The notes below the pieces were generated by a model. It saw only the letters and a list, made by a program, of their open reading frames with translations, had not been told where the DNA came from and searched no databases. Positions 60,761 through 64,000 of a stretch of DNA of 64,000 bases are shown piece after piece. This stretch comes from Brachynemurus nebulosus (Eukaryota; Arthropoda; Insecta; Neuroptera; Myrmeleontidae): assembly GCA_035578155.1 (NCBI GenBank), contig JAPWDM010000005.1, forward strand, positions 40,934,365-40,998,364. The letters are read 5' to 3'. Position 1 is the first letter of the stretch. Each line of letters starts with the position of its first letter. Position numbers and translations under genes: made by a program.

Positions 60761-61542
60761 TGCTTGTGTCATACAGAGGTGTATTTAGTTACATTATTAT
60801 GCTGCTAAATGGTTTTTCCCTCTTTTCTGTTCATATAATTCCAGTGTCTGTCAAACATTTTTATCTTAGCGCATACTTGACTATGGGAATTTATTTTACA
60901 GCACACCAAATAAAAATTCCAAATAGTAACCATAAAATAACATTGTTTTATACACATAATTCAAGGTAGTACAATATAATGTTATTAGTGTTAAGCATGT
61001 AATTGATTTTGGGAAAGAATCTTGTCAAAATGTGACTCTAAATTCGACAAAAAAATACGTGACTCCTCATTATTATTCGTAATATTCTTCTTCTTTCTTC
61101 TACACTTGTGGCAATATTTTAAATTTAATTGGTGAAGCCTATGAAGCGTCTATGGTTGGGAAGCACTTAAGATACCTATCAATATATATTACTGTGTGAG
61201 TTTTTTGAGAGTTACCATTTTTATTACAGCCAAACCGTTTATTTAATCGAAAATTGTTCAAATAAGAGTTGTAGGTATCGAAAGGGGCAACCGATTTTTA
61301 TAGTCAAGAGCTTTATAGCTCGTATGGTTTTCGAGCTATGATACAAACTTATAGATTTTTAAATGAGACTATATATTAATTTTTCGATAAAACTGATCTA
61401 ATGCATTAATTAACAACATAAATGAACAAAAGAAATTTTTTACCCAAGTTTAATTTTGTAATTTTTCTTTAATTTACCAGTTAGGCGGTTAAAAATATGC
61501 ATATGTACTTGAGGCTACTTCAACCGATAGTGTTCTGGTTGG
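60761..61542. other. AT-rich unassigned sequence
   Basis: Nothing recognised; a 69-codon frame at 60760-60969 has no domain. Confidence 0.4.
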
Positions 61543-62148
61543 TTACATTTCCATTACATCCAAGAAAAGAACCTTTTCCAGTACCATTTCTATCATACAA
61601 ATTTGGTTGTAATAAAAATGACAACTCTCAGGAAACTCACATGGTATACTAAATTTCCTTGTCGCCACATCTGCGTGACATAGTGAATTTCTATCGACTG
61701 GACACTGGCGAATCTCATATAACAACCGTATGTTTTCGAACCGAATTTTCAAAATCGGTGATGATGCGCTCTTGAAAAGTCAGTTAATTTTTATTTTGAA
61801 AATTGAAACAACTATGAATGTCGTTTCTGTAACGACAGAAATGGTGAAATCGTAAAGAAATTCAGCTTTCTTAGTTTTTATCAAAATCTTACTTAGAACT
61901 ATGGTTCAAAAGCGTCTGTAATTTTTTACAGTCTTCGATGGTGTAAGAAAATTTAAAAATGTTTGATTCCTGCATAATTTTTGTAAGAAACCATCAAAAG
62001 CGCAAAAAATAGCCAAAATTTTGGCTTCTACCATGAGAGCCGTTGTAATAGCTGTATTTTCAAAATGGAAACTCGCTAAAACTTCTAGAGAATATTGATT
62101 TAACTTTATTTTACAGCTACGTTTATTCATGAATTTCAATAATGACAA
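61543..62148 (-). repeat. dispersed repeat family 3, longest copy, with two ORFs
   Basis: Two minus-strand frames lie in order: 62148-61906 (80 codons, containing SFHFENTAITTALMVEAKIL) and 61752-61543 (69 codons, containing YEIRQCPVDRNSLCHAD and FPESCHFYYNQI). Related frames occur at 44690-44800 (EIRQCPIFGNSPCFAD) and 35233-35495 (EFPEWNSAITATVMT). Repetition of protein-like segments at three places suggests a degraded transposable element or a dispersed duplicated gene. The Cys/His residues are partly kept. I do not recognise the family. Confidence 0.5.
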
Positions 62149-62479
62149 TGATTTTAATTTTATAACATGTTAAGGAGTATCGTCACACACTTTGTGCCTA
62201 TATTTTTAAATCTTTTACGACACACTAGAACCCTTGCGACACACCAATGTATCGCAGCATATTGTTTGAAAGACACTTGTATAATTTTCTTTAGACATTT
62301 TAGTCCGAATTTTTTTTTTCGAAAACTTCAAGCTTTATATTTTGTTTATTGCCGCTAAATGATTGAAGAGTGCGTTTTTAGTTGTTTGTAGCAGTGTTGT
62401 ATGTGCTGCCAACTTTACACAATATAATATAATGCCATGTGGGAGCTATATATGAATCATCATTTATCACTACCTCTTA
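62149..62479. other. unassigned sequence
   Basis: A 63-codon frame (62167-62358) has no domain. Confidence 0.35.
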
Positions 62480-62830
62480 TAGCTAGCTCACTGTATTGCT
62501 ATCTTTTTCTCTCTCATCGTATATGTGTAGGTAACATCAAATCATCAATCAATCATAGTTTGTTGTAAAACGACAGCGAGCTTGATGCTTCTTTACTCAT
62601 TTGTGTGTAGCTTCAGCTTCAGAGCTACCCGCCACGTAGCCCCTCCCCGCTCTTCGTATGCCGATGTTTTGTTGGTTGTTGCTGACAGATGTGAGTTGTG
62701 GATGTGTGCCGGTGTTGTGTATATGTGGAATATAGGTTTGTAAGTTCAGCAATTTTTTTTTCTGCAATTTGTACGTGTATGTATATACGCGCGGGGTGTA
62801 AAGGGAATGGAATGTATAAAGCTCTAAGAG
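62480..62830. other. GC-richer non-repeat island
   Basis: Contains CTACCCGCCACGTAGCCCCT (62625-62644) and TG/GT-rich words, no repeat partner in the window and no coherent frame. Similar in character to the islands at 2.8, 42.8, 49, 52-53 and 60.6 kb. Candidate regulatory or UTR DNA. Confidence 0.25.
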
Positions 62831-63665
62831 CTTAATATCGTTGTGTAGATTGTACGTGTGTTATTCATCATTCCTATTATTATAATAATCTTTAATGTAA
62901 TATGCATTCAGTACAGTGTGTTACAGTTTTGGTACAACAGTCTTAGCTTGTAGCTCAAATTGTCAAGACCATGATAGCTAAGGAATTATAAAAGTCTTAA
63001 TGTCTCCTACCTAATTAATTTACCAATGTCTACGACCTTGTGCAAAATGTAGTTTTCGCATATATTATGACTTTTAGATATTTTCAATGATTGGATCGGT
63101 GAAACTTTAAACACCCTGTCCTGTTACGGAAAACGCATGCTCTCATTTGGCATTAAATTCACCTTCAATTTTGCGTCTCTTCACCTCCATTCATCATTAT
63201 GTAATCTATATACAGAGCCTTCCTAACTCCTTCTCCTGTGCGTGTAATTTCACTTCACGTGCAACCTAGTCATCAATTCATAAAGTGCTGCTTCACCTGA
63301 TGATGGTTAACGATTATCGATAATGAAAAAACGAAATAAATATCACAGCAACGAGTAAATCTCGTTTCCTAGAATGAATTGTTTTCTAAAGTAAACATTT
63401 TTAAATAGGATAACTACTGATAATATTGTTTATGTATTAATATGTACTAGGATATTTGCTTTAAAGGGTGATTACTTTTTCAGAATTCTATAATCTGATC
63501 GAGCTATTTTAGTTGACCGTTTTTCTGTCACTTAGAATAATCCTGGACAAAGGATAAGAGTCCATAATTGGCTCCACAAATGAGTCAATTTTTTTTTAGT
63601 TAATATTTTATCATAGCCAAATAAAAGTTTTTCAGTTGAATTGTATTTCTTATCAGAATTTAAAA
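62831..63665. other. AT-rich unassigned sequence
   Basis: Nothing recognised. Confidence 0.4.
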
Positions 63666-63673
63666 ATATAAAT

Positions 63674-63863
63674 CAGGGCTTCTTAAACTATGGGTCCTGA
63701 CCCCATTTGGGGTCGCTTAGCGAAATCTTGGGGTCATTGCAAAAAATTTTTTATATGTATATATATATATATATATATTGCTACCTAATCAATAATAAAT
63801 CCCTACAAAATACTTATATATCTCTATTTGGGGTCGCGAATGAAAAAAGTTTAAGAAGCCTTG
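63674..63863. mobile_element. hAT MITE with perfect 8-bp target duplication
   Basis: ATATAAAT is duplicated exactly at 63666-63673 and 63864-63871. Ends CAGGGCTTCTTAAACTATG and inversely CAAGGCTTCTTAAACTTTT share a hAT (Charlie-like) terminus. TTTGGGGTCGC occurs twice inside, and a short (AT)n tract lies at 63751-63778. At 190 bp it is non-coding. Confidence 0.9.
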
Positions 63864-64000
63864 ATATAAATAAATAAGAATTTAAAACTTCTTGGAACCA
63901 AAATCCGCCTTTATCGTCACTCATCCTTTGGAATTACCTAAAAGTAAATTTCTAATGTCATTTCAGTTGCACTAACCCCGACCTGGTCTAATATCTCCAC

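Overview
The window is eukaryotic, AT-rich nuclear DNA. It most likely comes from an insect: the transposon mix is typical (Hsmar1/cecropia-type mariner, pogo/Tigger, hAT, piggyBac-type TTAA MITEs, Helentron/DINE-1-like elements, a Helitron helicase fragment), and (AT)n, (GT)n and TACATACA-type simple repeats are frequent. The order cannot be decided from the sequence. No tRNA, rRNA or CRISPR array was seen, and no convincing host protein-coding exon. The only long, clearly protein-coding stretch is a mariner transposase with a single frameshift. Everything else reads as a gene desert or a very long intron filled with transposon relics. Calls rest on reading the sequence by eye; no database search was run.

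Layout. 1-3.5 kb: two TA-flanked inverted-repeat elements, the second carrying a broken pogo-type transposase N-terminus, then a GC-richer non-repeat island (2.8-3.5 kb). 4.5-7.5 kb: (AT)n tracts, a dispersed repeat present in both orientations, a foldback MITE and a 220-bp repeat with a hairpin at each end. 9.7-10.2 kb: diverged tandem modules ending in an AGACAG-rich tail, with the tail repeated at 20.0 kb. 11.86-14.59 kb: a nested block in which a hAT element contains a TA-flanked MITE and a 1.73-kb Helentron-like element. A second Helentron-like copy lies in opposite orientation at 25.5-27.2 kb. 16-21 kb: a 1.2-kb TA element, a hAT MITE with an internal tandem duplication, and a TTAA (piggyBac-type) element. 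28.1 kb: a perfect 76-bp inverted repeat with an 8-nt loop. 29-36 kb: a pogo deletion derivative that keeps only the two ends of its gene, Tigger-like MITEs, hAT-like repeats and a small piggyBac MITE. 39-40 kb: a hAT-like repeat containing a further MITE, then (GT)n. 45-49 kb: a TTAA MITE, a degenerate non-LTR retrotransposon end, and a GC-richer island with a 109-codon ORF of unknown status. 53.97-55.26 kb: a complete mariner element. 56-64 kb: another TTAA MITE, hAT MITEs, a Helitron helicase relic and more GC-richer islands.

The genes present are remnants of selfish elements and form no pathway. I did not find a clear undescribed biological system. The best leads are the perfect 76-bp hairpin, the oppositely oriented Helentron-like pair (one copy nested in a hAT), the pogo derivative joining an N-terminus to a C-terminal zinc finger, the near-intact Hsmar1-like mariner, and a dispersed repeat family with a recurring EIRQCP-type reading frame.
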